Shown here one piece after another: positions 10,622 to 19,339 of a stretch of DNA of 32,871 bases. Under the pieces are notes generated by a model. The model was not told the DNA's origin and did no database searches. It saw only the letters and a program-made list of their open reading frames with translations. The DNA is from Armatimonadota bacterium. Its GTDB lineage: Bacteria > Armatimonadota > Zipacnadia > Zipacnadales > VGFC01. Numbering within the stretch: position 1 is the first letter of the stretch; the number at the start of each line of letters is the position of its first letter. Made by a program: the position numbers and the translations under genes. The DNA lies in contig VGFC01000033.1 of assembly GCA_016869045.1 (NCBI GenBank), positions 1 to 32,871 on the forward strand, read 5' to 3'.

Positions 10622-13600
10622 ATGATGCGAGCCATCACCCTTTCGCTGTCGCTGGTCGTCGCGCTCTCAGGAATCTCTCTCGCGCAGACCCCGCTCGATG
10701 TCCCGATGGACCGCAGCCTCGTTACCGTCCTGGTCGTGTTCGGACTCCAGGACAAGGAGCCGATCATCTGGGAGGGCACGTACCGGCTGACCGCCGGGGA
10801 GATCGTGGCCACGGATGGCTGGCGATTCGTCGGCGACGATTACGCCACGACGTCGGCGTTCAAGTTCGAGAACCACCGGCGCTACCCGCTCATGTGGCAG
10901 CGTCAGAACCGCGACCCGAACACGTTCCCCGCGGAGCCGAACGGCGTCTTCCTGACGCTGGCGAATGTCGGGCCGGATTCCGCGCTGGAGCTGAGCACGA
11001 CCCAGGGCGACTTCAGCCTGCCGGTGGGGTCACTGCAGTACGGGACGCTGCAGCGCACGAGCGATGGCCGGATCGGCTACGAGCGCGTGCCGACGTATCG
11101 GCAAGTTGTGAAGGCGCCGACCGAGGACGGATATCCGGCCGCGGCAGCCGGGCCGGATGGGTCCCTGTATGTGGCCTATGTGGCGTTCACCCACGGCGAG
11201 GGCTTCCAGACGCGCCCGCCGGTCACGCAAGCTCCGACCGACTTCGGCGATCTCGCCAGGCCGACCGGCGGTGAACAGCTCATGTTCGCCGAGATGAGCG
11301 GCGGGCAGTGGACGGAACCCGTGGCGCTCACCGAGCCTGGCGGCGATCTCTTCAGGCCGGCGGTCGCAGTGGATGGGCAGGGGCGTGTGCGGGTCTTCTG
11401 GTCCGCGAACATCGAGGGGAACTGGGACCTGTACGCGCGCGTACGAAGCGACGGGAAGTGGTCCGATGCGCAGCGGGTCACGTCGGCGCCCGGTTCGGAC
11501 TTCGATGCGGTTACGGCGACGGACTCCCAAGGCCGCGTATGGCTGGCGTGGCAGAGCCTGAGCGCGCGAAGCTCGGACATCTACGCCGCGCGGCATGAGG
11601 GCGACGCCATCGGGAAGCCCATCGCGATCGCCGACGGCGACGCCAATGAGTGGAGCCCCGCGATTGCGGCGTCGGCGGACGGGCGAGTCGCGGTCGCCTG
11701 GGACACCTATGTACGCGGCGGCTACGACGTGCTGACCAAGGAGTGGCGCGAGGGGAAGTGGGGCAAGGAGCGGCTGATCGCCGGCACGCTGCAGAATGAG
11801 TGCCGGGCGAGCGCGGCGTACGACGGCGGCAACCGCCTGTGGCTGGCGTACGAGGTCTCGCCGGAGGGCTGGGGCAAGGACTTCGGGCCGTACGACCAGA
11901 GCCCGCAGAAGACGGCCCTCTACCAGTCCCGGCAGCTCGGCGTGAAGGTGCTGGGCGACGGGTCGCTCCACACGCCCGAGGCCGACGTGAACCTGGCACT
12001 GCCGATGCCGGACGGCGCGAGGCGCGGGCCGCGCGCGCAACCGCGGTTTCTGGCGGCAACGCCTCGGCTGATCGCGGCGGCGGACGGCCGCGTGTGGGTG
12101 TCGGCGCGGATGCGGATGAGCCGCTTCGACAACCCGGTCGGCGGGTGCTGGATGAACTTCCTGAGCACGCTGGAGCCTGAGGGCTGGCGGGCCGCTGTCA
12201 TCGTGCCGGGCACGGACGGCTTCCTGCACGAACCGAACACGCTCCTCCCGGCGCCGGGCAGCGGGCTGTATCTCGTCTCGACGTCAGACGGCGGCTTCCG
12301 CGCCGCTCCGGCGATGGGTCCGCAACAGGCCAAGCGTCGTCAACGTACAGCGGGCTTGCCTCCCGCGACGACCCGCACCTACGCCCAGTACCCCGACTGG
12401 TGCTTCAACCAGGAGATCAGCGTGGCCGACACCGGGCCGGTGCCGACGCCGAGCGGCGACCTGAAGCTCGTTGCGTCGCAGCCGGAGCAGCCGGCTGGGC
12501 CCTCGGACGGCGCGCGCGAGGAGGCCCAGCAGATCGCCGCCATCCACGCCTACCGCGCACAGGTCCAGGGCAAGCAGAACCGCATCTGGCGCGGGGAGTT
12601 CCACCGGCACACGGAGTTCTCGCCCGATGGCCAGGGGGATGGCGCGCTGCTGGACATGTGGCGCTACGGGCTCGACATGGCGAAGCTGGACTGGATCGGC
12701 AACGGGGACCATGACAACGGTAACGGGCGCGAGTTCACCTGGTGGATGACACAGAAGACCACGTCGCTGTTCACCATGCCCGACGCCTTCACGCCCCTCT
12801 ACACGTACGAGCGCAGCGTGAACTACCCGGATGGGCACCGCAATGTCGTGTTCGCGCAGCGCGGGATACGTCCGCTGAATCGGCTGCAGGGCGGCATGGG
12901 CAAGGACATGGACGCCGAGGGCCCGGATGCAGAACGCCCCCACACGCCCGATACGCAGATGCTGTACGCGTACCTGACCCAGTTCGGCGGGGTCTGTGCG
13001 AGCCATACGAGCGGCACGGACATGGGCACCGACTGGCGGGACAACGACCCGAACGTCGAGCCCGTGGTCGAGATCTACCAGGGCTGCCGCAACAGCTACG
13101 AACGCCCCGGCGCGCCCCGCGCCATGAGCGAGAACTACGCCATCGGCGGCTACCGGCCCTTCGGGTTCGTGTCGCGGGCGCTGCTGAAGGGCTACCGGCT
13201 GGGGTTCCAGTCCTCCAGCGATCACGTCTCGACCCACATGAGCTACTGCAACGTGTGGGTCGAGGACCCGTCATGCGAAGCGGTCGTGGCGGCCATGAAG
13301 AAGCGACACGTCTACGGGGCCACGGACAACATCATCGCCGACGTGCGCTCTGGCGACCACTTCATGGGCGATGAGTTCACCGTCACCCAGCCGCCCACCA
13401 TCCATGTGAAGCTGATCGGCACCGCGCCCTTCGCCGAAGTGGTCATCTGCAAGGACGACGTATACGTCTACTCCACCCAGCCGAACAGCGAGACGGTCGA
13501 GTTCGAGTGGGCCGACAACGACCTGCAGCCCGGCAAGACGAGCTACTACTACATTCGCGGAACACAGGTCGGAGAGACCCAGACGAAGACCGTGAAGTCG

Positions 13601-13687
13601 CCCACCGGGCAGGATGTGCAGGTGGACATCAACAACGGCGAGATGGTCTGGGTCTCGCCGATGTGGATCAAGTACCAGCCGGGGTAG
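10622..13687 (+). CDS. Secreted beta-propeller protein with C-terminal PHP-like (DUF3604-type) metal domain
   Basis: This 1021-residue protein has a signal peptide (MMRAITLSLSLVVALSGISLAQ). Residues about 150-420 carry propeller-like repeats, each with an AxxxDGxxxVAW core (AVDGQGRVRVFWSANIEGNW, ATDSQGRVWLAWQS, AASADGRVAVAWDTY). The C-terminal third begins IWRGEFHRHTEFSPDG, with H661 and H663, followed by NGDHDNGNG (D696, H697, D698) and VCASHTSGTDMGTDW. These are PHP-type metal-binding motifs like those of DUF3604 proteins. A final small beta domain ends the protein. PHP domains hydrolyse phosphoesters; this one would act outside the cytoplasm, substrate unknown. AGGAGG lies 5 nt before ATG 10622; ATG 10625 is equally possible. 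It is the last gene of the rightward unit and its 3' end overlaps the convergent binding-protein gene by 20 nt. Confidence 0.78.
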   Translation: MMRAITLSLSLVVALSGISLAQTPLDVPMDRSLVTVLVVFGLQDKEPIIWEGTYRLTAGEIVATDGWRFVGDDYATTSAFKFENHRRYPLMWQRQNRDPNTFPAEPNGVFLTLANVGPDSALELSTTQGDFSLPVGSLQYGTLQRTSDGRIGYERVPTYRQVVKAPTEDGYPAAAAGPDGSLYVAYVAFTHGEGFQTRPPVTQAPTDFGDLARPTGGEQLMFAEMSGGQWTEPVALTEPGGDLFRPAVAVDGQGRVRVFWSANIEGNWDLYARVRSDGKWSDAQRVTSAPGSDFDAVTATDSQGRVWLAWQSLSARSSDIYAARHEGDAIGKPIAIADGDANEWSPAIAASADGRVAVAWDTYVRGGYDVLTKEWREGKWGKERLIAGTLQNECRASAAYDGGNRLWLAYEVSPEGWGKDFGPYDQSPQKTALYQSRQLGVKVLGDGSLHTPEADVNLALPMPDGARRGPRAQPRFLAATPRLIAAADGRVWVSARMRMSRFDNPVGGCWMNFLSTLEPEGWRAAVIVPGTDGFLHEPNTLLPAPGSGLYLVSTSDGGFRAAPAMGPQQAKRRQRTAGLPPATTRTYAQYPDWCFNQEISVADTGPVPTPSGDLKLVASQPEQPAGPSDGAREEAQQIAAIHAYRAQVQGKQNRIWRGEFHRHTEFSPDGQGDGALLDMWRYGLDMAKLDWIGNGDHDNGNGREFTWWMTQKTTSLFTMPDAFTPLYTYERSVNYPDGHRNVVFAQRGIRPLNRLQGGMGKDMDAEGPDAERPHTPDTQMLYAYLTQFGGVCASHTSGTDMGTDWRDNDPNVEPVVEIYQGCRNSYERPGAPRAMSENYAIGGYRPFGFVSRALLKGYRLGFQSSSDHVSTHMSYCNVWVEDPSCEAVVAAMKKRHVYGATDNIIADVRSGDHFMGDEFTVTQPPTIHVKLIGTAPFAEVVICKDDVYVYSTQPNSETVEFEWADNDLQPGKTSYYYIRGTQVGETQTKTVKSPTGQDVQVDINNGEMVWVSPMWIKYQPG

Positions 13688-14984
13688 CGGCGCCCTTGTT
13701 GGCCCGAGCCGCTGCGGCCTTGAGGGCGGCCTCAGGTGACTCGCCGACGAGGAAGACCTTTTCCAGCGCCTCCCTCAGCGCAGCAAGCGAGTCCTCGTAC
13801 GCAAGCGTCGCGGACACGGGGTACGGCTGCGCGAGAGGCGTGGCGGCGCGGACGATGCGAGCTGGCTCGGCGCCCATACCCCGTTCGAGCGCCGCCGAGT
13901 TCAGCGCGGGCAGATAGGCGGGCACCGCCAGGCCGGACTCGGCGTATGCGCGGGCGCCCTCCGTGACCCAAGAGCGCGCGAAGGTGTACGCGAGCCTCGG
14001 CTCGCGGCACCGCGCAGAGATGGCGACTCCACTCGGGATGCACCCACACCCGCGCCGCTTCCCGGTCAGCGGCGGCGCGACGCCCCACATCACGTCCGTG
14101 CACTCCCTCAGCTTCCCGAAGGCATGCGGCGTCACGAGCGCCATCGCGGTGCGCCCCTGGACGAAGGCATCAACGGACTCATCCTGCGTGGGGTCCGGCG
14201 GAAGGATGACGCCCGCGGCGCTGAGGGAAGCTATGAACTCCACCGCCCCCACGCAGGCCGGCGCGTCGAAGGTGCACAGCGTACCGTCCGGCGAGACGAC
14301 CTCTCCCCCATTCTGGCGGAACCAGCCGAGCAGCGAGTAGGGGTAGAGGTTCACGCTGCCGCCGTAGCGCGTCACCTCTCCGTTGGGTGAGCGGACCGTG
14401 AGCTTGCGGCACGCCCCCGCGAAGTCGTCCCACGTCCAGCCCTGGCCCGGAAGCCCGATCCCCGCCGCCTCGAAGGCGCTCTTGTCATACACGAGCAAAC
14501 CGGTCGGCCCCCAGTCACGCGGCAGGGCATACAGCCCCGGCCGCCCAATGGTGTCGCCCACGGAGCGAAACGCTTCGAAGGCGGTCGGCACGAAGTCACG
14601 CGCCCCAAGGGTCGCGTCCGCGCTCAGCATCGGCGACAAGTCGGCCAGCAGTCCGCGCCGCGCGAAGTCGCCGAGTCGGCCGTAGTTGAGGATGAACACG
14701 TCGGGCGGCTGATCGGCGGCGAACTGCGCCATCAGTTTCTCGTAGTACCTCGCGGGGACGTCCTGAGTGCGGATGCGGATGTCGGGGTGCTGTGTCTCGA
14801 AGCGCGCGACCAGTTCCTCAACAACCGCGACCTCGCGCGCCTCGACCGACCAGTACGCGAAGGTCAGCGTCGCCGGGCGGGCAGGAGGCCGGCGGGGCGC
14901 TTGCTTCCCGACCATCCGCAAACACCCGGTCGTCAGCGCCATGCCGGCGAGCACCCCCGCGAGCCCGAGTCGGCGGAGCCCCAT
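13668..14984 (-). CDS. ABC transporter extracellular solute-binding lipoprotein (sugar type, family 1)
   Basis: This 438-residue protein has a lipoprotein signal ending in LTTGC, so C21 would be lipidated. The mature protein shows the family pattern: FAYWSVEAREVAVVEELVARF, FETQHPDIRIRTQ, YYEKLMAQFAADQPPDVFILN, then GLLADLSPML and a DWGPTGLLVYDKSAFEAAGI hinge. Such proteins capture sugars or oligosaccharides and deliver them to a two-permease ABC transporter. No permease or ATPase gene is in the window, so it is an orphan here. Its ATG directly abuts the stop of the radical SAM gene (TGA-ATG), which points to translational coupling. The 3' end overlaps the convergent propeller/PHP gene by 20 nt. 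The cargo is unknown; the nearby secreted glycosidases make a glycan fragment plausible. Confidence 0.88.
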   Translation of the reverse strand: MGLRRLGLAGVLAGMALTTGCLRMVGKQAPRRPPARPATLTFAYWSVEAREVAVVEELVARFETQHPDIRIRTQDVPARYYEKLMAQFAADQPPDVFILNYGRLGDFARRGLLADLSPMLSADATLGARDFVPTAFEAFRSVGDTIGRPGLYALPRDWGPTGLLVYDKSAFEAAGIGLPGQGWTWDDFAGACRKLTVRSPNGEVTRYGGSVNLYPYSLLGWFRQNGGEVVSPDGTLCTFDAPACVGAVEFIASLSAAGVILPPDPTQDESVDAFVQGRTAMALVTPHAFGKLRECTDVMWGVAPPLTGKRRGCGCIPSGVAISARCREPRLAYTFARSWVTEGARAYAESGLAVPAYLPALNSAALERGMGAEPARIVRAATPLAQPYPVSATLAYEDSLAALREALEKVFLVGESPEAALKAAAARANKGAATPAGT

Positions 14985-15695
14985 TCAGAGCACCTGCACA
15001 ACCTTGAAGCGGTCGTCGCGCGCGGTGAGGTCCAGGGCCTGCTCGGGCGTGAGGTGTGAGAAGCCCACCGTCTCCAGCCTCTCCCGCGCGAGGGCCACGA
15101 TCGCAGCCATCTCGTCCTCCATCGGCCGCCGCCACATCGCGCCCGGGACCGGGATGTAGCCCATGATGTGGAACGGGATCGCCGGATCGACGGACGCCAC
15201 GAAGTCCGCCATGCCCGCGATCTCATCCTCGGCGATGTACTCCGGGATGTACACGCAGCTCGCCTTCATCTCGAGGCCCGCTCCGAACGCGGCCCGGAAG
15301 TTGTCGTACACCGGTTCGCGCGGATGACCCGTGTACTCCAGGTGCTTCTCGGGGCTGAAGGCCTTCAGCGAGACGTTCGTCCCGTGGAGGTTCTCGGTGA
15401 TAAGCCGGGACCCGTTCGTGTGGCCCAGGTATGTGCGCACCCGTAGGCCGTCCTTGCAGAAGCGCAGCACCTCCGGCAGCTGTGGGTTCGTGGTCGGCTC
15501 GCCGCCCATGAGATGCACCCGGTCGATCTCCAGCGCGCTCAGGCCGGCCCGAATCTCGTTCAGCGAGAGCATCCGGCCCGGCGTCGGGCGGCCCGTGAGC
15601 TTGTACGCGCAGCCGAGGCAGCGGAAGTTGCAGCCCGTGTTGTGCACGGTCGCGCGGCGGTACTCGGCGGAGTAGGTGACCTTGTAGAACCCCAA
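14985..15695 (-). CDS. Radical SAM protein (PflA-like iron-sulfur domain)
   Basis: This 236-residue protein has the radical SAM cluster motif at C22, C26, C29 (TGCNFRCLGCAYK), followed by the GGEPT motif (HLMGGEPTTNPQLPEVLRF) that contacts SAM. Overall it resembles small PflA-like radical SAM enzymes and has no auxiliary cysteine-rich C-terminal (SPASM) domain. The reaction is unknown. The start is an unusual TTG at 15695, preferred because GGGAGG lies 6 nt upstream and overlaps the TGA of the prepilin gene. Its stop is followed immediately by the ATG of the ABC binding lipoprotein. It is therefore the middle gene of a three-gene unit whose members have no obvious functional link. Confidence 0.85.
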   Translation of the reverse strand: MGFYKVTYSAEYRRATVHNTGCNFRCLGCAYKLTGRPTPGRMLSLNEIRAGLSALEIDRVHLMGGEPTTNPQLPEVLRFCKDGLRVRTYLGHTNGSRLITENLHGTNVSLKAFSPEKHLEYTGHPREPVYDNFRAAFGAGLEMKASCVYIPEYIAEDEIAGMADFVASVDPAIPFHIMGYIPVPGAMWRRPMEDEMAAIVALARERLETVGFSHLTPEQALDLTARDDRFKVVQVL

Positions 15696-15707
15696 GGTTG
15701 GCCTCCC

Positions 15708-16340
15708 TCAGTCGTCGGGGTTGGTGGACCAGTCAGCCTTCTTGGTGCCCTTCAGCGCCTTCCCATGGCCGTCGTAGAAGAGTGCGTTGAACATGCCGTT
15801 GTGCCGATACGCGACGCGCGTCACGGGCTCGGCGAACGTCCCGCCCCCGCCCACGTAGTAGCTCCCCTGCGTCGGGTCCGTCGGGTGCATCGAGTCCGCC
15901 ACGTGAATCGTCCCGCTCGGATCCTGCACTTCGGCATCGCCGGGGCCGTACCAGAACGAGGGGTAGACCCCCGGGCTGAAGTTGAAGCTGTTCATGCCAT
16001 AGCTCATGTACAGCCCCGAATAGGGATCCACGCGGCTCTTGTCACTCAGGCAGCGGTATAGCTCTGTGTTCCTCATGTACGGCTGCACCGCTTGCTGCCA
16101 GCGGTAGGCGCTCGCGCCCGAGCCGAAGTACATCCGCACGTTCGTGTCGTCGTAGTCGCCCAGGTACATCCTCAGGGCCAAGCCGATCTGCTTCAGGTTC
16201 GAGAGGCACGACGTCTGCCGGGCCTTCTCACGAGCGCGGCCGAAGACGGGAAACAGGATGGCAGCCAGAATGGCGATGATGGCGATCACGACCAGGAGCT
16301 CGATGAGAGTGAACCCAGCAGCCCGACGTCCGAAAGGCAT
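15708..16340 (-). CDS. Type II secretion/type IV pilin-like protein, DUF1559 (H-x9-DG) family
   Basis: This 210-residue protein starts with the prepilin motif [19 protein letters not shown], with cleavage expected after G9 and E14 at position +5 of the mature protein. The hydrophobic helix is followed by [20 protein letters not shown]. The C-terminal H-x9-DG motif is H180 to D190-G191 ([12 protein letters not shown]). DUF1559 proteins are very numerous in Planctomycetota and Armatimonadota genomes and are thought to form pseudopili or secreted filaments; individual roles are unknown. The [16 protein letters not shown] sequence is especially like Armatimonadota members. GAGGAG lies 7 nt before ATG 16340. 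It is the first gene after the promoter at 16374-16403 and is followed by the radical SAM gene, whose ribosome site overlaps its stop. Confidence 0.93.
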   Translation of the reverse strand: MPFGRRAAGFTLIELLVVIAIIAILAAILFPVFGRAREKARQTSCLSNLKQIGLALRMYLGDYDDTNVRMYFGSGASAYRWQQAVQPYMRNTELYRCLSDKSRVDPYSGLYMSYGMNSFNFSPGVYPSFWYGPGDAEVQDPSGTIHVADSMHPTDPTQGSYYVGGGGTFAEPVTRVAYRHNGMFNALFYDGHGKALKGTKKADWSTNPDD

Positions 16341-16363
16341 GGCATGGCTCCTCGCGCCCGGTC

Positions 16364-16403
16364 TGGTGTTACTATTCTAACGAACGGTAACACCAAACGT
16401 CAA
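16364..16403 (-). promoter_or_regulatory. Promoter overlapped by a long inverted-repeat operator
   Basis: Read on the minus strand, TTGACG (16403-16398) and TAGAAT (16379-16374) are separated by 18 nt and lie about 34 nt before the prepilin ATG. A perfect 9-bp inverted repeat, TGGTGTTAC (16364-16372) and GTAACACCA (16387-16395), has a 14-nt centre and brackets the -10 box. This is the classic position for a repressor that blocks RNA polymerase. The regulator is not encoded next to it. The rest of the 100-nt gap 16341-16440 holds nothing else I can support. Confidence 0.7.
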
Positions 16404-16440
16404 GAGCCGAAGGCGCGCTACGCGGTACGGATCCGCAGGG

Positions 16441-19296
16441 CTATGGGGTCGGCTTGAGCCAGATGACGCGGCCCTGGTGTCGTGCGAGGGGCACGGTGAT
16501 CGCGCCCCCTGCGGTCCTCAGCGCCTCGTCGTGCAAGACGTCTGTCGCCGAGGCGATCTGCTGAAGGCCCAGGCGCTTGAGGTCCGCACTCACGCGGGCG
16601 TCGATTGCGTCACCCGTGTTCATTACCGCCAGGATGGCCCCATCCTTCCCCGCATACGCCGAGACAAGCACCTGCGGCTCCGACTGCGCCGCCGGCTGGC
16701 GCCAGTAGGGCTCGAATCTCGCCTCGGTGATGCCGAACGCGTCGAGCGCCTCGTAGAGCTTCGTCCACGTCGCGCCATCGGACCAGATGGGCCAGGGGTT
16801 CACGTCATGCAGCAGCAGGTACGGCGCGAGGTTGAGCGTGCCGGGCTGCTCGTTAGGCGGGCGGAACTCCGGGAGGAAGAACTCGACCGGGCCGAAGTTG
16901 CGGCCGAGGAACTCCGCGCGGAAGGCGTCCGGCGGCAGCACGTCGAGGTAGTCAGCCACGAGCTTGCCCGGACCGAACTGCTCGCCATCGAGGATCGTGT
17001 CGGTGAACGAGAGCATCGGGATGTCCACCTCGGACGACATGTGGACCATGAGCAAAGGGTCGGGCCGCGCGTGCCGGAATAGCGAATAGACGCGCCGGAT
17101 GATCTCCCGATATGCGCGGATCGGGCGCGTGTGCTGTACCTTGCCCTCGGCGTCCGCCCACGCGCACGGCCCGGCCTTGCAGTCGTACGGGCACCAGCAG
17201 TCGATGTAGATGCCGTCGATCTCGTACTTGCGGATCGCCTCGTCGATGCGGTAGAGAATGAAGTCCTGCCAGTCGCGGTTCGCGGGGCAGGTGCCCATCG
17301 CGGGGAAGCCCATCGCCGCCACGTCGCTCGGCAGGACGCCGCGCGGCGGATCGCCCGCCCAGCGCGAGCCATAGTACTGCCACTCCGGCGCGCCGCCCGA
17401 GCAGTAGTTCAGGTTCACGTACGGGACGACCAGGCAGCCCTTCTCGTGCGAGGCCTTCACGCGTTCGGCGAACTTCGCCGCGTCGATCGGCTCCGGGTAG
17501 CCGTACCACCTCATGTTGTCATTCGGCCAGATGATCTCGAAGGTCGGTCGCGGCGCTGGGACCATCCGCCAGCGCCGGGCGTCTTCGGGGCACGGACGAG
17601 CGGGGGTCGCCATGAACCCGAAGCCATACTCGACCTTCCCCTTCGGCGCGGTCGGCTGGGCGATCAGCCGCAAGGTCACGTTCACCTGGTCGCCCTCGCG
17701 CGTGACCTCGATGGCCGGCTTGTCTTTCGAGGTCACCCAGTTCCGCGGCGTCTCCGCATACCACGCAAGCCCACGGTCCTCGTTGCCCAGCCAGAAGAAG
17801 TGCGTCCAGTCCGACGACCAACCCTCGGGCTTGAGCGCCCCAGCCGGATTGCCGCTCCACTTCATCTGGTCGGCGTGCATCAGCGTGGCCTGTGACGCGG
17901 GCATGGACCAGAACAGGCGGAGCTCATCGACCTTCATTCCCTCCCCGGCATCCAGTGTCAGGTCGGTCCATGTGAAGCCGTCGAAGTCGACCTGGTGCCG
18001 CGTCGTGAGGCCCATGCCCCCTGCCTCGCTCGTCCCGCTCAGCAGCGCCCGCGTGTCCCTTGCCTCCTCGACCCGCGCCCCCCGGTCGGGGAACGCGACC
18101 GTCTGGCCGTTCACCACGGCCTCCAGCGTCACGGGCCGAATCAGCTCTACGTCCAGTGAGGAGGCGCTTCGCAGGAACGTGCCGAACCCGTACTGACGGC
18201 CCCAGCACTCGACAGTCGCCTTGCCCCGGTCGGTCTTCAGCGGCGTCCACGGCGCCAGGACCTCGTCCTCCATCCCCAGCCTGTTGCCGCTCCACACCGG
18301 AAGGCCGGGCTTGTGGAAGGGGGCGGACTGCTTGGCGATCACCGCTCCGGCAGCATCCAGCAGGCTCGTCCGGACCTCGTAGTCACCCTCGGGCAGGTCG
18401 GCGATTGGGAGCTTCGCCCGGCCCATGTCCTTCGGGAAGGCGGCGATCTCGGCTTGCGCGACAGCGGCGCCGCCGGCCTTCGGAAGTAACTCGATTCGCC
18501 CCGTGCGCCCAGCCCCAAGCTCGCCCACCAGCCCCGCCGCGTCGCACGCCACGTTCAGCTCCCCCACCTCGGGATCGGCCTTCACGTCGAGCACGATCTG
18601 CGGGTGGTACTCGAAGGCCTCGCCCCGCGCAGACCTGGCGATGCTCTCGGAGTCCAGGGGCACCGAGTACAGCTTCACCTCGTCGATGAGCGTGTGCTTC
18701 GGTCCCTCCCGCGCCACGTGCCACGGATGATCGCCGAGGCGGAACGGGTCGGCGAGAGTGTCGGGCATCGGCGGGTCATCGACCACCCCCGCCCGCTCGC
18801 CATCCACGTAGACCTCCAACCGCTTCGCGCGCCAGGTGCCTGCGAGGTGATGCCAGTCGCCCGGCGTCCACTTGATCCGCGGCCCGGCGGCAGCGCGGTA
18901 GGTCTGCGTGTCGGAGCCCATCAGCGTGAGGATTCCGCCCTGGTAGTAGCGGTAGAAGACGAGCCAGCCGGGGCTCAACGCCTCCAGGAAGACGTGGAAC
19001 TCGTCCTCGTCGCCCGTCCAGTCAAGCGGGCAGACCCACATCTCGACGGTCCCCGAGTTGGCGCGCAGCACGCCCGCGGTCGCATACCAGAGCAGCGCGC
19101 CGCCGTCGCCACACACCAGCGCCTGCCCCACCTTCCCTGGGCGGAACTCGACCGTGCCCTCGGTCTTCACGGGCTTCCCGTCGCCGCGGGAGACGGCGTC
19201 CAGTGTGCCATCGAAGGAGGCATGGAAGGTGAGCGGTGGATCGGGCGGGGCGGCGACTACCGGAGCGCAGACGAGGGATGCGAGCAGAGCGAGCAT
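16441..19296 (-). CDS. Secreted LamG-like + GH123/DUF6067-like glycoside hydrolase-type protein
   Basis: This 951-residue protein has a signal peptide (MLALLASLVCAPVVAA). Residues about 20-230 form a LamG-like jelly roll (LTFHASFDGTLDA, GTVEMWVCPLDWTGDEDEFH, WHHLAGTWRAKRLEVYVDGE), a fold common in secreted carbohydrate-binding proteins. The middle resembles the DUF6067 / GH123 N-terminal region (WTHFFWLGNEDRGLAWYAET). The C-terminal half looks like a TIM barrel, with YEIDGIYIDCWCPYDCK (D699) at a strand end. A glycan-degrading role outside the cytoplasm is inferred; the substrate is unknown and catalytic residues are not certain. GGAGG lies 9 nt before ATG 19296. A longer frame to 19566 would only add residues antisense-like and rich in Arg and Ser. 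It follows the clan-A glycosidase gene by 43 nt on the same strand, so the two are probably co-transcribed. Confidence 0.75.
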   Translation of the reverse strand: MLALLASLVCAPVVAAPPDPPLTFHASFDGTLDAVSRGDGKPVKTEGTVEFRPGKVGQALVCGDGGALLWYATAGVLRANSGTVEMWVCPLDWTGDEDEFHVFLEALSPGWLVFYRYYQGGILTLMGSDTQTYRAAAGPRIKWTPGDWHHLAGTWRAKRLEVYVDGERAGVVDDPPMPDTLADPFRLGDHPWHVAREGPKHTLIDEVKLYSVPLDSESIARSARGEAFEYHPQIVLDVKADPEVGELNVACDAAGLVGELGAGRTGRIELLPKAGGAAVAQAEIAAFPKDMGRAKLPIADLPEGDYEVRTSLLDAAGAVIAKQSAPFHKPGLPVWSGNRLGMEDEVLAPWTPLKTDRGKATVECWGRQYGFGTFLRSASSLDVELIRPVTLEAVVNGQTVAFPDRGARVEEARDTRALLSGTSEAGGMGLTTRHQVDFDGFTWTDLTLDAGEGMKVDELRLFWSMPASQATLMHADQMKWSGNPAGALKPEGWSSDWTHFFWLGNEDRGLAWYAETPRNWVTSKDKPAIEVTREGDQVNVTLRLIAQPTAPKGKVEYGFGFMATPARPCPEDARRWRMVPAPRPTFEIIWPNDNMRWYGYPEPIDAAKFAERVKASHEKGCLVVPYVNLNYCSGGAPEWQYYGSRWAGDPPRGVLPSDVAAMGFPAMGTCPANRDWQDFILYRIDEAIRKYEIDGIYIDCWCPYDCKAGPCAWADAEGKVQHTRPIRAYREIIRRVYSLFRHARPDPLLMVHMSSEVDIPMLSFTDTILDGEQFGPGKLVADYLDVLPPDAFRAEFLGRNFGPVEFFLPEFRPPNEQPGTLNLAPYLLLHDVNPWPIWSDGATWTKLYEALDAFGITEARFEPYWRQPAAQSEPQVLVSAYAGKDGAILAVMNTGDAIDARVSADLKRLGLQQIASATDVLHDEALRTAGGAITVPLARHQGRVIWLKPTP

Positions 19297-19339
19297 TGGA
19301 GGTCCCCTCCGGCGACGAAGTGTCAAGACACGGATGACG

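Noticed and set aside
19320-19331. GTGTC-AA-GACAC hairpin between the two glycosidase genes
   Set aside because: Only 5 bp, with no U-tract; too short to call a terminator or operator.
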